64,000 nucleotides of DNA, from positions 124,001-188,000 of the forward strand of contig NZ_LT629734.1 of NCBI RefSeq assembly GCF_900104705.1, in the 5' to 3' direction. Both the position numbers and the translations under genes were made by a program. This document shows, piece by piece, positions 1 through 8,981 of this stretch. The first letter of the stretch is position 1. Each line of letters begins with the position of its first letter. A model generated the notes under the pieces. The model was not told where the DNA came from. It worked only from the letters and a program-made list of their open reading frames with translations, and made no database searches. The DNA is from Agrococcus carbonis. Its GTDB lineage: Bacteria; Actinomycetota; Actinomycetes; Actinomycetales; Microbacteriaceae.

Positions 1-303
1 TCGGCCGAGCCGTCGATCCTCGACGAGACGTTCCAGGCCGACTCGGTCTCCGACGTCGAGGTGCCCTCGATCGCCGAGACGCTCCAGGCGAGCGGCATCG
101 ACCCCCAGGGCGCCGGCTCGACCGAGCAGGTCTCGTCGCAGACGTCGCTCGCCGACGAGGTGCCCGACACCGACCTGGGCGACGCGCTCGACTCGGCCCG
201 CGAGGCCAAGGCCGACGCGCCCGACGTCGACGTGCCGCCCGCCGAGCCCGGCTACGGCCAGGGCAGCTTCGACAGCCCCGAGGGCGGGCCGCGGCACGCG
301 TGA
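1..303 (+). CDS. C-terminal fragment of an unrecognised acidic protein
   Basis: The reading frame is open from the first base, so the gene begins outside the window; about 100 residues are visible. They are strongly acidic (many Asp and Glu), rich in Ser, Pro and Gly, and have no hydrophobic segment, which suggests a disordered tail. I recognise no family and assign no function. Its TGA stop (301-303) overlaps the GTG start of the next gene (GTGA), so the two are probably cotranscribed and translationally coupled. Confidence 0.6.
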   Translation, partial: SAEPSILDETFQADSVSDVEVPSIAETLQASGIDPQGAGSTEQVSSQTSLADEVPDTDLGDALDSAREAKADAPDVDVPPAEPGYGQGSFDSPEGGPRHA

Positions 304-1049
304 CCCCCTTCCTGACGCCGACGCCCCCGCGTGTGCTCGCACACCGGGGGCTCGCCGTCGGCGCACCCGAGAACACGATGCTCGCGTTCATCGCCGCCGT
401 CGACGCGGGCGCGACGTTCCTCGAGACCGACGTGCACGCGACCGCCGACGGCGTCGCGGTCATCGCGCACGACCCGAGCCTCGACCGCGTCGCGGGCCGC
501 GACGTCGTGATCGAGCAGACGCTGTGGCGCGACCTGCAGGGCATCGACCTCGGCCAGGGCGCGACGGTGCCCGGCCTGCGCGAGGCGCTGCTCGCGCTGC
601 CGGATGCGAAGTGGAACATCGACCTCAAGTCGGATGCGGCGGTCGCGCCGGCCGTGCGCGCGATCGTCGAGGCGAAGGCGGTCGACCGCGTGCTCGTGAC
701 CTCCTTCTCGGAGCGCCGCCGCCGTCAGGCCCAGCAGCTGCTGCCGGAGGTCGCGACGAGCGCATCGCAGGCGATCGTCGTGCGCGCGCTCGCCGCGCAG
801 CGGCTCGGCCTCCGCGGGCCGCTCGAGCGCGTCCTCGCGCCGGTCGTCGCGCTGCAGGTGCCGCGACGGCACCGCGGGATCGAGCTCGTGACCGAGCGCA
901 GCGTCGCCGCGTTCCGCCGCGCGGGCGTCGAGGTGCACGTGTGGACGATCAACGACCTCGCCGAGATGGAGGAGCTGCTCGAGATCGGCGTCGACGGCAT
1001 CGTCACCGACCGCTGCGACCTCGCGCTGCCGCTCGTCGACCGGCGCTGA
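300..1049 (+). CDS. glycerophosphodiester phosphodiesterase family protein
   Basis: Predicted to hydrolyse glycerophosphodiesters to glycerol-3-phosphate and an alcohol. The 249-residue protein is a single GDPD TIM barrel: His15-Arg-Gly, Pro23-Glu-Asn, Glu42-Thr-Asp44-Val-His46 and His57-Asp58 are the conserved metal and catalytic positions, and the C-terminal half has the typical VWTIND and GVDGIVTDR strands. There is no signal peptide, so it is probably cytosolic. The GTG start overlaps the upstream stop. Length is normal for bacterial single-domain forms; the exact substrate cannot be read from sequence. Confidence 0.9.
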   Translation: MTPFLTPTPPRVLAHRGLAVGAPENTMLAFIAAVDAGATFLETDVHATADGVAVIAHDPSLDRVAGRDVVIEQTLWRDLQGIDLGQGATVPGLREALLALPDAKWNIDLKSDAAVAPAVRAIVEAKAVDRVLVTSFSERRRRQAQQLLPEVATSASQAIVVRALAAQRLGLRGPLERVLAPVVALQVPRRHRGIELVTERSVAAFRRAGVEVHVWTINDLAEMEELLEIGVDGIVTDRCDLALPLVDRR

Positions 1050-1090
1050 GCGGCGGCGGCCGACGTCGGGCGGTGCCCGTCAGCGGCTGC

Positions 1091-1819
1091 TCAGCGCGGC
1101 GGCTTCGGCAGCGCGCGCACGCCCGAGAGGCCCCACTTGGTGACGGCGCCGAGCGTCGCGAGCTCCTCGAACACGCGCATCTTCGACGACCCGACCGCGC
1201 GCTCGATGAAGCCGATCGGCACCTCTGCGATCGTGCCGCCCGCCTGCGCGACCCGCACGGCCATCGCGATCTGGAATGCGTAGGCGTCGACCTCGATCGC
1301 GTCGAGGTCGATCCGCTCGAGGATGCGCGTGCGGTAGACGCGCAGGCTGCTCGTGAGGTCCTTGACGCCCGTCGAGAGCATCGCGCGCGCGTAGGCGTTG
1401 CCGATCTGCGCGGCCCAGCGGCGACGCGGGCCCATGTTCCGCACGTCGCTGCCCTCGACGAATCGCGAGCCGATCACGAGGTCGACGCCGGATTGCGAGA
1501 CCGCGAGCAGCTCGGGCAGGCCGTCGGCGTCGTAGGAGCCGTCTGCGTCGGTGACGACGACCCGCGTGGCTCCGCGCGACATCGCGAAGCGCATCCCCTC
1601 GATGACCGCCGAGCGGTAGCCGCGCTCGGTGCGGTGGATGACGAGCGTGCCGGCGTCGGCCTTCGCGAGGCGGTCGGCGAGCTCGCCCGTGCCGTCGGGG
1701 CTGCCGTCGTCGATGATCACCAGCTCGGCGTGCGGCACCGACTGCCGCAGGCGGCCGACCGTGCGCTCGAGACCCTCGATCTCGTCGTAGGTCGGCACGA
1801 CGATCATGACGTCAGGCAT
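1091..1819 (-). CDS. ppm1: polyprenol monophosphomannose synthase (GT2 family)
   Basis: Transfers mannose from GDP-mannose to polyprenyl phosphate, giving the lipid donor for mannosylation outside the membrane. The 242-residue protein is a GT2 domain with DDGSPDGT at residues 37-44 and DADGS at 91-95 (nucleotide and metal binding), and no membrane helix. The ATG at 1819 is chosen because GGAAGG lies 6 bases before it; an ATG two codons upstream sits directly against that site. The start overlaps the end of lnt by 8 bases. In Mycobacterium tuberculosis Ppm1 is one polypeptide with an Lnt domain; here the two are separate adjacent genes. Confidence 0.88.
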   Translation of the reverse strand: MPDVMIVVPTYDEIEGLERTVGRLRQSVPHAELVIIDDGSPDGTGELADRLAKADAGTLVIHRTERGYRSAVIEGMRFAMSRGATRVVVTDADGSYDADGLPELLAVSQSGVDLVIGSRFVEGSDVRNMGPRRRWAAQIGNAYARAMLSTGVKDLTSSLRVYRTRILERIDLDAIEVDAYAFQIAMAVRVAQAGGTIAEVPIGFIERAVGSSKMRVFEELATLGAVTKWGLSGVRALPKPPR

Positions 1820-3410
1820 CCGCATCCTTCCGCTGTCGGGCGCGGGCGATGCCGAAGCCGGCCAGCGCGAGAGCGCTGCCGACGCACAGCGCCCACTCGA
1901 TCCATCCTCCCAGCCGGATGCCCGGCGTGACCGTCGACGACAGCGGGAGGTCCTCCAGCATGGCACCGGGCGCATACTGCGGCAGGCGGTCGATGATCGC
2001 GCCGTCGGGCCCGATCATGGCGCTCGTGCCCACGGTCGAGATGTTGACCACGGCGCGCCCGGCCTCGGCGGCGCGCAGCTGGGCGATGGCGAGCTGCTGC
2101 ACGTTCTCGGGCGAGCCCTCGCCGAAGTCGGCGTTGTTGGTGGGCGCGAGGATGATCTCGGCGCCGTGGTCGAGCACCATCTCGCGGGCGAGCGAGTCGT
2201 CGATGATGTCGAAGCAGATCGCGAGCCCGGCGTGCACGCCCGCGACGTCGAAGGCGTTCGCGCTCGAGGGGTCGATCGAGAAGTCGCGCGGGATGAGCTC
2301 GAGGAAGCCGAGCGCGTCGAGCACCGGCTCGAAGAAGGCGCGCGAGGGCAGGTACTCGGCGAACGGCACGGGATGCCGCTTCCGGTACTCGGCGACGACG
2401 CCCTCGCCGGGCTCGACCTGCAGCAGGGCGTTGTAGGTGTCCTCGCCGTCGCGCGTGACGGTGCCGACGACGAGGGGCGCGTCGAACTCGCTCGCGACCC
2501 GGTCGAGCACGGCCATCGTCGCCGGCGACTCGTCGGCGTAGAACTCCGCCGCGTTCTCGGGCCACACCAGCAGGTCGAGCTGCTCGCCCTCGAGCGCGGC
2601 CGTCGCGTCGACGTGCTGCTGCAGGATCTCGCCCGGCGTGTAGGGCGCGAGCAGGCCCGCCTCGCTGTCGCCCTGCACCGCGCCGACGCGGATCGTGCCG
2701 GTCTGCTCGACGGGGAACGCCGGGATCGCGACCGCGAGGATCACCGCGGCGGCGCCGAGCGTGAGGCGGCGGCGCAGCATCGTGCGGTGGTGCAGCACGA
2801 GCTGCACGGTCAGCGCCGAGAGCGCCGCGACGAGGAACGTCAGGCCCGTGAAGCCGACCCAGCTCGTCGTGTCGGCGAGCGGGCTGGCCGCTTGCGAGTG
2901 CGCGAGCCTGCCCCACGCGAACCCGCCCCACGGCACGGTCGAGGAGAGCGACTCGCGGAGGGTCCAGAGCCCCGCGAGCAGCAGCGGCATCGCGGCGAAC
3001 GCGCCGAGGGGACCGCGGGCGCGCGGCTCCGCCCATCGCCACGCGAGCGCGAGCACGACGCCGCCGAACCCCCACCAGATCGCCATCCAGGCGGTGAGGG
3101 CGATGAGCGGCACGGGGCCGAGGTACACGGTGATCCACTGGATGTGGAGCAGGAAGAAGAGGCCGCCGGTCGTGAGGCCCAGGGCGAACGCCGCGCCGAG
3201 CCGACGGCCCCGCAGCGCGAGCATCGCGAGGGCGACGGCGGGCACGATGAGCGGCCACCAACCCACGGGCTGGAAGGCGAAGGGCATGATGGCGCCGGCG
3301 AGGATCGCCGCGGCCCACGCGTACGCCGTCGGCAGCGGCGCGCGGGCGCGCGTGCGCGCGGGGCGCGGCTGGATGCCGGCCCCGCTGATGGGGTTGGAGG
3401 GTGCGGTCAC
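1812..3410 (-). CDS. lnt: apolipoprotein N-acyltransferase
   Basis: Adds the third acyl chain to the N-terminal cysteine of lipoproteins at the outer face of the membrane. The 532-residue protein has about seven membrane helices (roughly residues 30-230) followed by a nitrilase-type domain. The Glu-Lys-Cys triad is visible as Glu285 (VWPEN), Lys344 (YRKRHPVPF) and Cys399 (AICFD). The GTG start at 3410 overlaps the TGA of the helicase gene, and the 3' end overlaps ppm1. Length and topology fit the family. Lipoproteins in this window (FKBP at 8982, binding protein at 41606) are plausible clients. Confidence 0.92.
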   Translation of the reverse strand: MTAPSNPISGAGIQPRPARTRARAPLPTAYAWAAAILAGAIMPFAFQPVGWWPLIVPAVALAMLALRGRRLGAAFALGLTTGGLFFLLHIQWITVYLGPVPLIALTAWMAIWWGFGGVVLALAWRWAEPRARGPLGAFAAMPLLLAGLWTLRESLSSTVPWGGFAWGRLAHSQAASPLADTTSWVGFTGLTFLVAALSALTVQLVLHHRTMLRRRLTLGAAAVILAVAIPAFPVEQTGTIRVGAVQGDSEAGLLAPYTPGEILQQHVDATAALEGEQLDLLVWPENAAEFYADESPATMAVLDRVASEFDAPLVVGTVTRDGEDTYNALLQVEPGEGVVAEYRKRHPVPFAEYLPSRAFFEPVLDALGFLELIPRDFSIDPSSANAFDVAGVHAGLAICFDIIDDSLAREMVLDHGAEIILAPTNNADFGEGSPENVQQLAIAQLRAAEAGRAVVNISTVGTSAMIGPDGAIIDRLPQYAPGAMLEDLPLSSTVTPGIRLGGWIEWALCVGSALALAGFGIARARQRKDADA

Positions 3411-5839
3411 TGGGCCGATCCCGACGACTCCACGACGCCGCGGCGGATCGCGTCCACCGCATCCCGAGCCGTGCGCGCGAGGCGCTTTGGCGCGACCTGC
3501 TCGATCTGCTCGAGCAGGTCGATCGTCTGCTTCGTCCAGCGCACGAAGTCGCCCGCGGCGAGCTCGGTGTCGCGCAGCACGCCGTCGAGCGGGTAGCCGC
3601 GCGCCCATCGGTGCATCGCGAGGGTGAGCCCCGTCTGCAGGGGCTCGGTGCCGGGCATGCGGTGCGCCTGCTCGAGGTCGTCGAGCCTCGCCCAGAGCGT
3701 CTGGGTCGCGTCGAGGGCGTCGAGGAAGGGGCCCTTCGGCAGCATCCGCTCGGGCAGCATGCCCTCGTCGCGGCGCCCCTCGAAGACGAGCGCGCACGCG
3801 AGCGCGGCGAGCCCGGCGGCGTCGAGCCCCGTCCACAGCCCGCGGCGGATGCTCTCGGCCGTCAGCAGGTCGCGCTCGCCGTAGATGCGGCGCAGCACCT
3901 CGCCGGCGGCCGTGACGTGCGTGCCGTCCTCGGTCTCCTCGAGGTAGTCGAGCTCGCGCAGCACCTCGGTGATGCGGTCGAAGGTCTGCGCGATCGCGCC
4001 GGTGCGGCGGTCGATCTGCCGCTCGGCCTTCTCGATGTCGCGGCGCAGGCGCCAGTAGCGCTCGCCCCAGCGCGCGTGCTGCTCGCGGTCGGGGCACGCG
4101 TGGCAGGGGTGCTGCCGCATGCGGCGCCGCAGCGACTGCAGCTGCCGCTGGAGCGCGTCGTGCTCGCCGTGGCCGAGGTCCTTGCGCTGCGCGTCGCGCT
4201 CGAGGTCGCTCGCCTCTCGGCGGAGCGCCGCGTACTCGGTGAAGTCGCCCAGGTGGCACGTCATCGACGAGGCGTAGCCGGCGAGGCTCGCGCGCTGGTC
4301 GACGACGCGGCGCGCGAGCTGCACGACCGAGCGGTCGGCCTGGAACTGCGCGAACGACGTCTCGAGCACCTCGCGCGTGCCCGCGACGCCGAGGCGGTCG
4401 ACGAGGTTGACCGCCATGTTGTAGGTGGGGCTGAAGCTCGAGTGCAGCGGGTAGGTGCGGCGCGACGCGAGCGAGGCGACCTCGACGGGCTGCAGCCGGC
4501 CGTTCCAGATCACGACCGCGTGGCCCTCGGTGTCGATGCCCCGTCGGCCGGCGCGGCCGGTGAGCTGGGTGTACTCCCCCGGCGTGATGCGCACGCGCGC
4601 CTCGCCGTTGAACTTCTCGAGCTGCTCGAGCACGACGGTGCGGGCCGGCATGTTGATGCCGAGCGCGAGGGTCTCCGTCGCGAACACGACCTTGAGCAGG
4701 CGCGCGCGGAAGAGCTCCTCGACGACCTCCTTGAACACGGGCAGGAGGCCCGCGTGGTGGGCGGCGACGCCCCGCTCGAGGCCGTCGCGCCAGTCGAAGT
4801 AGCCGAGCACGCCGAGGTCGGCGTCGTCGAGCAGCCGCGTGCGCTCGTCGACGATCGCGCGGATTTCGGCGCGGTCCTCGGGCGTCGTGAGGCGCACGCC
4901 GCCGTCGACGACCTGCCGCACCGCCGCGTCGCATCCGGCGCGCGAGAAGATGAAGTCGATCGCCGGGAGCATCTCGTTGCGGTCGAGCAGGTCGATGAGC
5001 TCGACGCGGTCGACGCGCGGCGGGCCGCCGAAGCCGCCGCCGGGTCGCCGGCCGCCGCGCTGCGGGCGGCGCGAGCGGTAGCGGTTGTGTCCGCCGCGGT
5101 CGCGGTGGCCCCGAGCCGCGGAGTCGGCGATGTCGGTGCCGCGGGCGAGCTCCATCAGCTCGCGGCTCGGCCGGTGCGACTCCTCCCCCGCCTTCGAGTC
5201 GAAGAGGTCGACGAGGCGGTCGCGGATGTGCACGTGCGCGTCGAGCGGCACGGGCCGGTGCTCGCTCACGATCACCTTCGTGTCGCCGCGCACGGCGTCG
5301 AGCCACGCGCCGAACTCCTCGGCATTCGAGACGGTCGCCGAGAGCGAGACGAGCCTCACGTGCCTCGGCAGGTGGATGATGACCTCCTCCCACACCGCTC
5401 CGCGGAACCGGTCGGCGAGGTAGTGCACCTCATCCATCACGACGTACTCGAGCTGCGAGAGGTCGCGCCCCTCGTAGAGCATGTTGCGCAGCACCTCGGT
5501 CGTCATGACGACGATGCGCGCGTCGCCGTTGATCGACGTGTCGCCGGTGAGGAGCCCGACGTCGGCCGCGCCGTAGACCTCGGTGAGCTCTCGGAACTTC
5601 TGGTTCGAGAGCGCCTTCATCGGCGTCGTGTAGACGACGCGGCCCGTGGGCGCCTGCATCGTGAGGTGGATCGCGAACTCGGCGACGACGGTCTTGCCGG
5701 CGCCGGTCGGGGCCGCGACGAGCACGCTCGAGCCCGCCTCGATCGCCTCGCACGCCTCGCGCTGGAACGGGTCGAGCCCGAACGGCATCGCGCGGGCGAA
5801 CGCGTCGGTCGCGATCGTCGCGCGCGCCTCCGCGCTCAT
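3407..5839 (-). CDS. helY: Ski2/Mtr4-like DEAD/DEAH-box helicase (HelY)
   Basis: ATP-dependent superfamily 2 helicase of the Ski2/Mtr4 type, presumed to remodel or unwind RNA. In 810 residues I see Walker A PTGAGKT (44-50), DEVH (136-139), SAT (167-169), a second RecA domain with GINMPARTV and QLTGRAGRRG, and a long C-terminal helical region. Residues about 243-272, between the RecA domains, form an Arg/Gly-rich low-complexity insert. ATG 5839 overlaps the tatC stop (ATGA). The order pafB-pafC-tatA-tatC-helY is the same as Rv2096c-Rv2092c in M. tuberculosis. The physiological substrate is not known to me. Confidence 0.88.
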   Translation of the reverse strand: MSAEARATIATDAFARAMPFGLDPFQREACEAIEAGSSVLVAAPTGAGKTVVAEFAIHLTMQAPTGRVVYTTPMKALSNQKFRELTEVYGAADVGLLTGDTSINGDARIVVMTTEVLRNMLYEGRDLSQLEYVVMDEVHYLADRFRGAVWEEVIIHLPRHVRLVSLSATVSNAEEFGAWLDAVRGDTKVIVSEHRPVPLDAHVHIRDRLVDLFDSKAGEESHRPSRELMELARGTDIADSAARGHRDRGGHNRYRSRRPQRGGRRPGGGFGGPPRVDRVELIDLLDRNEMLPAIDFIFSRAGCDAAVRQVVDGGVRLTTPEDRAEIRAIVDERTRLLDDADLGVLGYFDWRDGLERGVAAHHAGLLPVFKEVVEELFRARLLKVVFATETLALGINMPARTVVLEQLEKFNGEARVRITPGEYTQLTGRAGRRGIDTEGHAVVIWNGRLQPVEVASLASRRTYPLHSSFSPTYNMAVNLVDRLGVAGTREVLETSFAQFQADRSVVQLARRVVDQRASLAGYASSMTCHLGDFTEYAALRREASDLERDAQRKDLGHGEHDALQRQLQSLRRRMRQHPCHACPDREQHARWGERYWRLRRDIEKAERQIDRRTGAIAQTFDRITEVLRELDYLEETEDGTHVTAAGEVLRRIYGERDLLTAESIRRGLWTGLDAAGLAALACALVFEGRRDEGMLPERMLPKGPFLDALDATQTLWARLDDLEQAHRMPGTEPLQTGLTLAMHRWARGYPLDGVLRDTELAAGDFVRWTKQTIDLLEQIEQVAPKRLARTARDAVDAIRRGVVESSGSAQ

Positions 5840-6621
5840 GCCCGCACCTCGGCGGCGCGGCGCTCGCGCTTGGCCCGGCGTCGGTCGACGAGGAGCGCGA
5901 TGCCCGTCGCGGCGAAGTAGAGCACGACCATCGGCACCGCGATGATGAACATGCTCAGCACCTCGCCCGCAGGGGTGACGAAGGCGCCGAAGAGGGTCGC
6001 GACCAGCACGGCCCAGCGCCAGCCCCCCAGGATCGTGCGCCCCTCGACGATGCCCGCGAGGTTGAGGAAGACCACCACGAGCGGCAGCACGTAGGCGACG
6101 CCGACCGCGAAGACGAGCTTGAGCGAGAAGTCCCAGTAGTCGGATGCGCCGAGGAAGGCCGTGAAGCCGTCGGGCGCGAAGCCGACGAAGAGGCGGATGA
6201 TGCGCGGCAGCACGAACCAGCCCGTCGCGCAGCCGCCGGCGAACAGCGGCACCGCGGCGGCGATGAAGCCGAAGACGTAGCGCCGCTCGACCGTGCGCAG
6301 CGCCGGGACGACGAAGGCGAGCAGCTGCCAGATCCACACGGGGCTCGCGATGATGAGGCCGAGCATGAAGCCGATGCGCATCTGCACGTCGAACGCCTGC
6401 GTGATGTTCGTGAAGTTGAGGTCGACCTCGAGCCCCGCGGCCTTGAGGTCGTCGAGCGGCGCGCTCAGCAGGTAGAGCACGGGCTTCGCGAGGAAGAAGC
6501 CGCCGATCGCCGCCGCGACGATCGCCGCGGCGGAGATGTAGAAGCGGCGCTTGAACTCGCGGAGGTGCTCGCCGAGCCGCATCCGGCCGTCGCGATCAGC
6601 CGTGCGCCCCTTGCGGGCCAT
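5836..6621 (-). CDS. tatC: Sec-independent protein translocase subunit TatC
   Basis: Integral receptor of the twin-arginine translocase; it binds the signal peptide and nucleates TatA. The 261-residue protein shows the expected six membrane helices, starting near residue 30 after the N-terminal LGEHLREFKRR segment, with the conserved SPVWIWQLLAFVVPAL region and an acidic residue in the fifth-helix neighbourhood (FVTPAGEVL). It follows tatA by three bases and precedes helY with a 4-base overlap. Length is usual for actinobacteria. No tatB is present in this cluster; many actinobacteria encode it elsewhere. Confidence 0.95.
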   Translation of the reverse strand: MARKGRTADRDGRMRLGEHLREFKRRFYISAAAIVAAAIGGFFLAKPVLYLLSAPLDDLKAAGLEVDLNFTNITQAFDVQMRIGFMLGLIIASPVWIWQLLAFVVPALRTVERRYVFGFIAAAVPLFAGGCATGWFVLPRIIRLFVGFAPDGFTAFLGASDYWDFSLKLVFAVGVAYVLPLVVVFLNLAGIVEGRTILGGWRWAVLVATLFGAFVTPAGEVLSMFIIAVPMVVLYFAATGIALLVDRRRAKRERRAAEVRA

Positions 6622-6624
6622 CGG

Positions 6625-6834
6625 CTACTTCCGGTCGGTGCTCGAGGCGGGGTCGTCCGACTCCGGCGCCGTCGCCTCGTCCTTCGAGCCGTCCTTGACT
6701 TCCTTCTTCAGGATGTTGACCGACTGGCCGATGCTGCGCGCGAGCGCCGGCAGCTTCGCCGCCCCGAAGATGAGGATGACGATGAGCAGGATGATCCACC
6801 AATGCGATGCCGCATTGCCAAAGAATCCACCCAT
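6625..6834 (-). CDS. tatA: Sec-independent protein translocase subunit TatA
   Basis: Pore-forming subunit of the Tat system. The 69-residue protein has one N-terminal hydrophobic helix (about residues 12-25), the conserved FG hinge (IFGAAKLP), an amphipathic helix (ALARSIGQSVNILKKEV) and an acidic tail. Length is typical. It is the first gene of the tatA-tatC-helY-lnt-ppm1 run; a TAGGAT box at 6899-6904 would give a leader of about 58 bases, and GAGGGG lies just upstream of the ATG. Confidence 0.93.
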   Translation of the reverse strand: MGGFFGNAASHWWIILLIVILIFGAAKLPALARSIGQSVNILKKEVKDGSKDEATAPESDDPASSTDRK

Positions 6835-6898
6835 GATCGCCCCTCGCCCGTTCTCGGTCGGCCAGTGTCTCGGCCGGCCAGTGCCTCGGTCGTCGTCC

Positions 6899-6904
6899 AT
6901 CCTA
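6899..6904 (-). promoter_or_regulatory. candidate -10 box for tatA operon
   Basis: TAGGAT on the minus strand, matching the TAnnnT -10 consensus repeated across this window. Predicted start near 6892, leaving a leader of about 58 bases before tatA. No clear -35 box. Confidence 0.4.
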
Positions 6905-6963
6905 CCGCGCCGATGAGCGCATCCGCTCAGGCGCGCGCTCAGTCGTGCACGGGCGCCGGGAGG

Positions 6964-6993
6964 GTCAGGCGCCGGGCGGTCAGGCGCCGGGGG
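6964..6993. repeat. 15-base direct duplication at the pafC stop
   Basis: The 15-base segment ggtcaggcgccgggc occurs at 6964-6978 and again, with one final change, at 6979-6993. It covers the last codons and TGA of pafC, so a second GCC-TGA follows the real stop in the same frame 15 bases downstream. Confidence 0.7.
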
Positions 6994-7927
6994 CGGCCGC
7001 GCGCTCGGCCGCGCCGAGCGCCTCGACGGCGAACCGGTGCATCGCGCGGCGCAGGCTCGCGGGCGCGACGATCTCGGCGTCGCCGCCGCACGAGGCGACC
7101 GCGCGCAGCACGCTCGCCTCGCTCCACACCTCGATCTCGAGCCGCACGCGGCCGTCGCCCAGCGCGACGGGCTCGGAGGCCGCGTAGTCGCGCAGCATCG
7201 CGGCCGCGGCAAGCGTCGCGACGACGTGGGCGCGTCCCGCGACCGTGCGCTCCCGCTCGGGCAGCGCATCCGGCCACGCGTCGGTCGAGGGCTCGACCGA
7301 CTCGATGCGGTCGAGGCGGTAGGTGCGGAGCCCCTGCCGGTCGAGGTCGACGCCCTCGACGAAGACCTGGCCCTCGCGCAGGTCGAGCCGCAGCGGCGCG
7401 ACGCGGCGTCGCTGCGAGCCCTCGTCGGGCTTGCGGTAGTCGATCGTGAGCACGCGCCGATCGCGGATCGCGTCGCGGACGAGCTGCGCGGCGCGCGGCA
7501 CCGCGAGGGCGTCGACCGCGACGGTCTCCGCGCCGTGGGTCGTGGCGCGGCGCAGCTTGTCGCGCAGCGTCTCGACGCGCGCGGGATCGGCGCCCGTGTA
7601 GCCGGCGACGAGGGAGAGCCCCGCGATGAGGGCGCTCGCCTCGCGCGGCGAGAGCCGCACCGACTCGTCCTCGAACGCCGGGCGCTGCGTGACCGAGATG
7701 AGGTCCTGCTCCTCGAACGCGTCGAAGTCGATGTCGAAGCGGATGAAGTCGCCCGCGCCGTCGGGCACGCCCGACATGAACACCCGCTGCACGGCCTCGC
7801 GGATGCGCGCCTCGGGCACGTCGAAGTGCGCCGCTGCCTCCTGCACCGAGACCGACCCGGATGCGGTGGCGTACTGGATGAGCGAGAGCAGCAGGCCGAT
7901 GCCCCGCTCCACGCGGCCGGTGCTCAT
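6980..7927 (-). CDS. pafC: WYL-domain transcriptional regulator PafC
   Basis: Partner of PafB; in mycobacteria the PafBC complex activates the LexA/RecA-independent DNA-damage response. The 315-residue protein has an N-terminal winged-helix-like region (about 1-60), a central WYL domain (about 150-225, ITIDYRKP region) and a C-terminal WCX extension. ATG 7927 overlaps the pafB stop (ATGA), so both are made from one mRNA. The name recalls proteasome accessory factors, but the established role is transcriptional, and no proteasome gene is in this window. Confidence 0.88.
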   Translation of the reverse strand: MSTGRVERGIGLLLSLIQYATASGSVSVQEAAAHFDVPEARIREAVQRVFMSGVPDGAGDFIRFDIDFDAFEEQDLISVTQRPAFEDESVRLSPREASALIAGLSLVAGYTGADPARVETLRDKLRRATTHGAETVAVDALAVPRAAQLVRDAIRDRRVLTIDYRKPDEGSQRRRVAPLRLDLREGQVFVEGVDLDRQGLRTYRLDRIESVEPSTDAWPDALPERERTVAGRAHVVATLAAAAMLRDYAASEPVALGDGRVRLEIEVWSEASVLRAVASCGGDAEIVAPASLRRAMHRFAVEALGAAERAAAPGA

Positions 7928-8955
7928 CGGGGCTCCTCCTCGGCGTGCGCGTCGCGGATGCGCTCGAGGCGCTCGCGCACGAGCTCGCGCTGCTCGTCGG
8001 GCCACGCGACGGCCACGTCGGCGCCGAAGCCGGCGAGCTCGTCGGCGATGAGGTGGCGGTCGGCGTGGTGGATGACGAGCAGGCCGTCCTCCTCCGCGGT
8101 GCCCGGCCGGTGGCGCAGCCGGATGTCGGCGTCGCTGCCCGGCACGGCGTGGACGCCGACGGTCGCCGAGGCCCAGATCTCCTCGAGCTTCGCGAGGGCC
8201 GTCGCCGCCGCATCGGCGGGCGCCTCGAAAGGGCGCTTCGCCGCGCGGTCCTTGACGGGCGAGACGATGCGCTGCATGAGGAACGTGCGGGGGGCGTCCG
8301 CGCCGAGGTCGTGCCCGACGAGCATCCATCGCCCGCGGAAGAGCACCGTCGCCCACGGCTGCACCGTGCGGGTACGGGGCTCGCGCTCGCCGGGCTTGAG
8401 GTAGTCGAAGACCACCTCGCGTCTGCGGTCGGCGGCCCGCTTGAGCGCCTGGAACGCGCTCTCGCGCGGGCGCTGGCGCGGCTGCAGGATGGCGGCTGGG
8501 CTCGCGGTCGGCGCCGGCTCGACGCTGCGCCCGGGCGTGCGCTCGAGCGGCAGCCCGCCGCGGAACTCCGGGTCGGCGCGCAGCTTGAGCGCCGCGCGCT
8601 GCGCCTCCTCGGTGAGGCCGCCCTCGTGCCACACGCGCAGCGCGAGGTCGAGCAGGTCGCGCTCGTCGGCGTCGAACTGCAGCTCGGCCGGATCGCCGAG
8701 CACGCCGTCGAGCACGCGGTAGCGCGCGTCGTGGTTGCTGTCGTCGCCGGGCGGCTGCACGACGTCGATCACGATGCCGAGCTCGCGCAGGGCGTCCTTG
8801 TCGCGCTCGAACATGCGCTCGAGCGCGTCGCCCGCGGGCTGGCCCTGGTAGCCGGCGACGCGCTCGAAGAGCTCCTGCTTCGTGACGCCCGCCCGGGTGT
8901 CGACGAGCGCGAGCAGCAGCGAGAACTGCCGCTCCTCCGCCTCGATCCTGGCCAT
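7924..8955 (-). CDS. pafB: WYL-domain transcriptional regulator PafB
   Basis: First member of the PafB-PafC heterodimer that controls DNA-repair genes in mycobacteria. It has 343 residues: an N-terminal helix-turn-helix region (about 1-75), a Pro-rich linker near residues 140-165, a WYL domain around 170-250 (VVFDYLKPGE, GRWMLVGHD) and a C-terminal WCX domain. ATG 8955 lies 26 bases after the FKBP gene stop, so read-through from the FKBP promoter is possible. The two separate genes here correspond to proteins that are fused in some other actinobacteria. Confidence 0.88.
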   Translation of the reverse strand: MARIEAEERQFSLLLALVDTRAGVTKQELFERVAGYQGQPAGDALERMFERDKDALRELGIVIDVVQPPGDDSNHDARYRVLDGVLGDPAELQFDADERDLLDLALRVWHEGGLTEEAQRAALKLRADPEFRGGLPLERTPGRSVEPAPTASPAAILQPRQRPRESAFQALKRAADRRREVVFDYLKPGEREPRTRTVQPWATVLFRGRWMLVGHDLGADAPRTFLMQRIVSPVKDRAAKRPFEAPADAAATALAKLEEIWASATVGVHAVPGSDADIRLRHRPGTAEEDGLLVIHHADRHLIADELAGFGADVAVAWPDEQRELVRERLERIRDAHAEEEPR

Positions 8956-8981
8956 CAGGACGCCGCCGTGACGCCGACGGC

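Noticed and set aside
1812..1819. Lnt-Ppm1 fusion protein as in M. tuberculosis
   Set aside because: There is a clear stop for lnt and a separate start with its own ribosome site for ppm1; the frames differ.
3401..5920. A very long open frame on the plus strand opposite helY, and similar long frames opposite lnt, sufB, tkt and others
   Set aside because: These are GC-rich shadow frames: composition dominated by Arg, Ala, Asp and His, no domain, and the opposite strand holds well-conserved enzymes.
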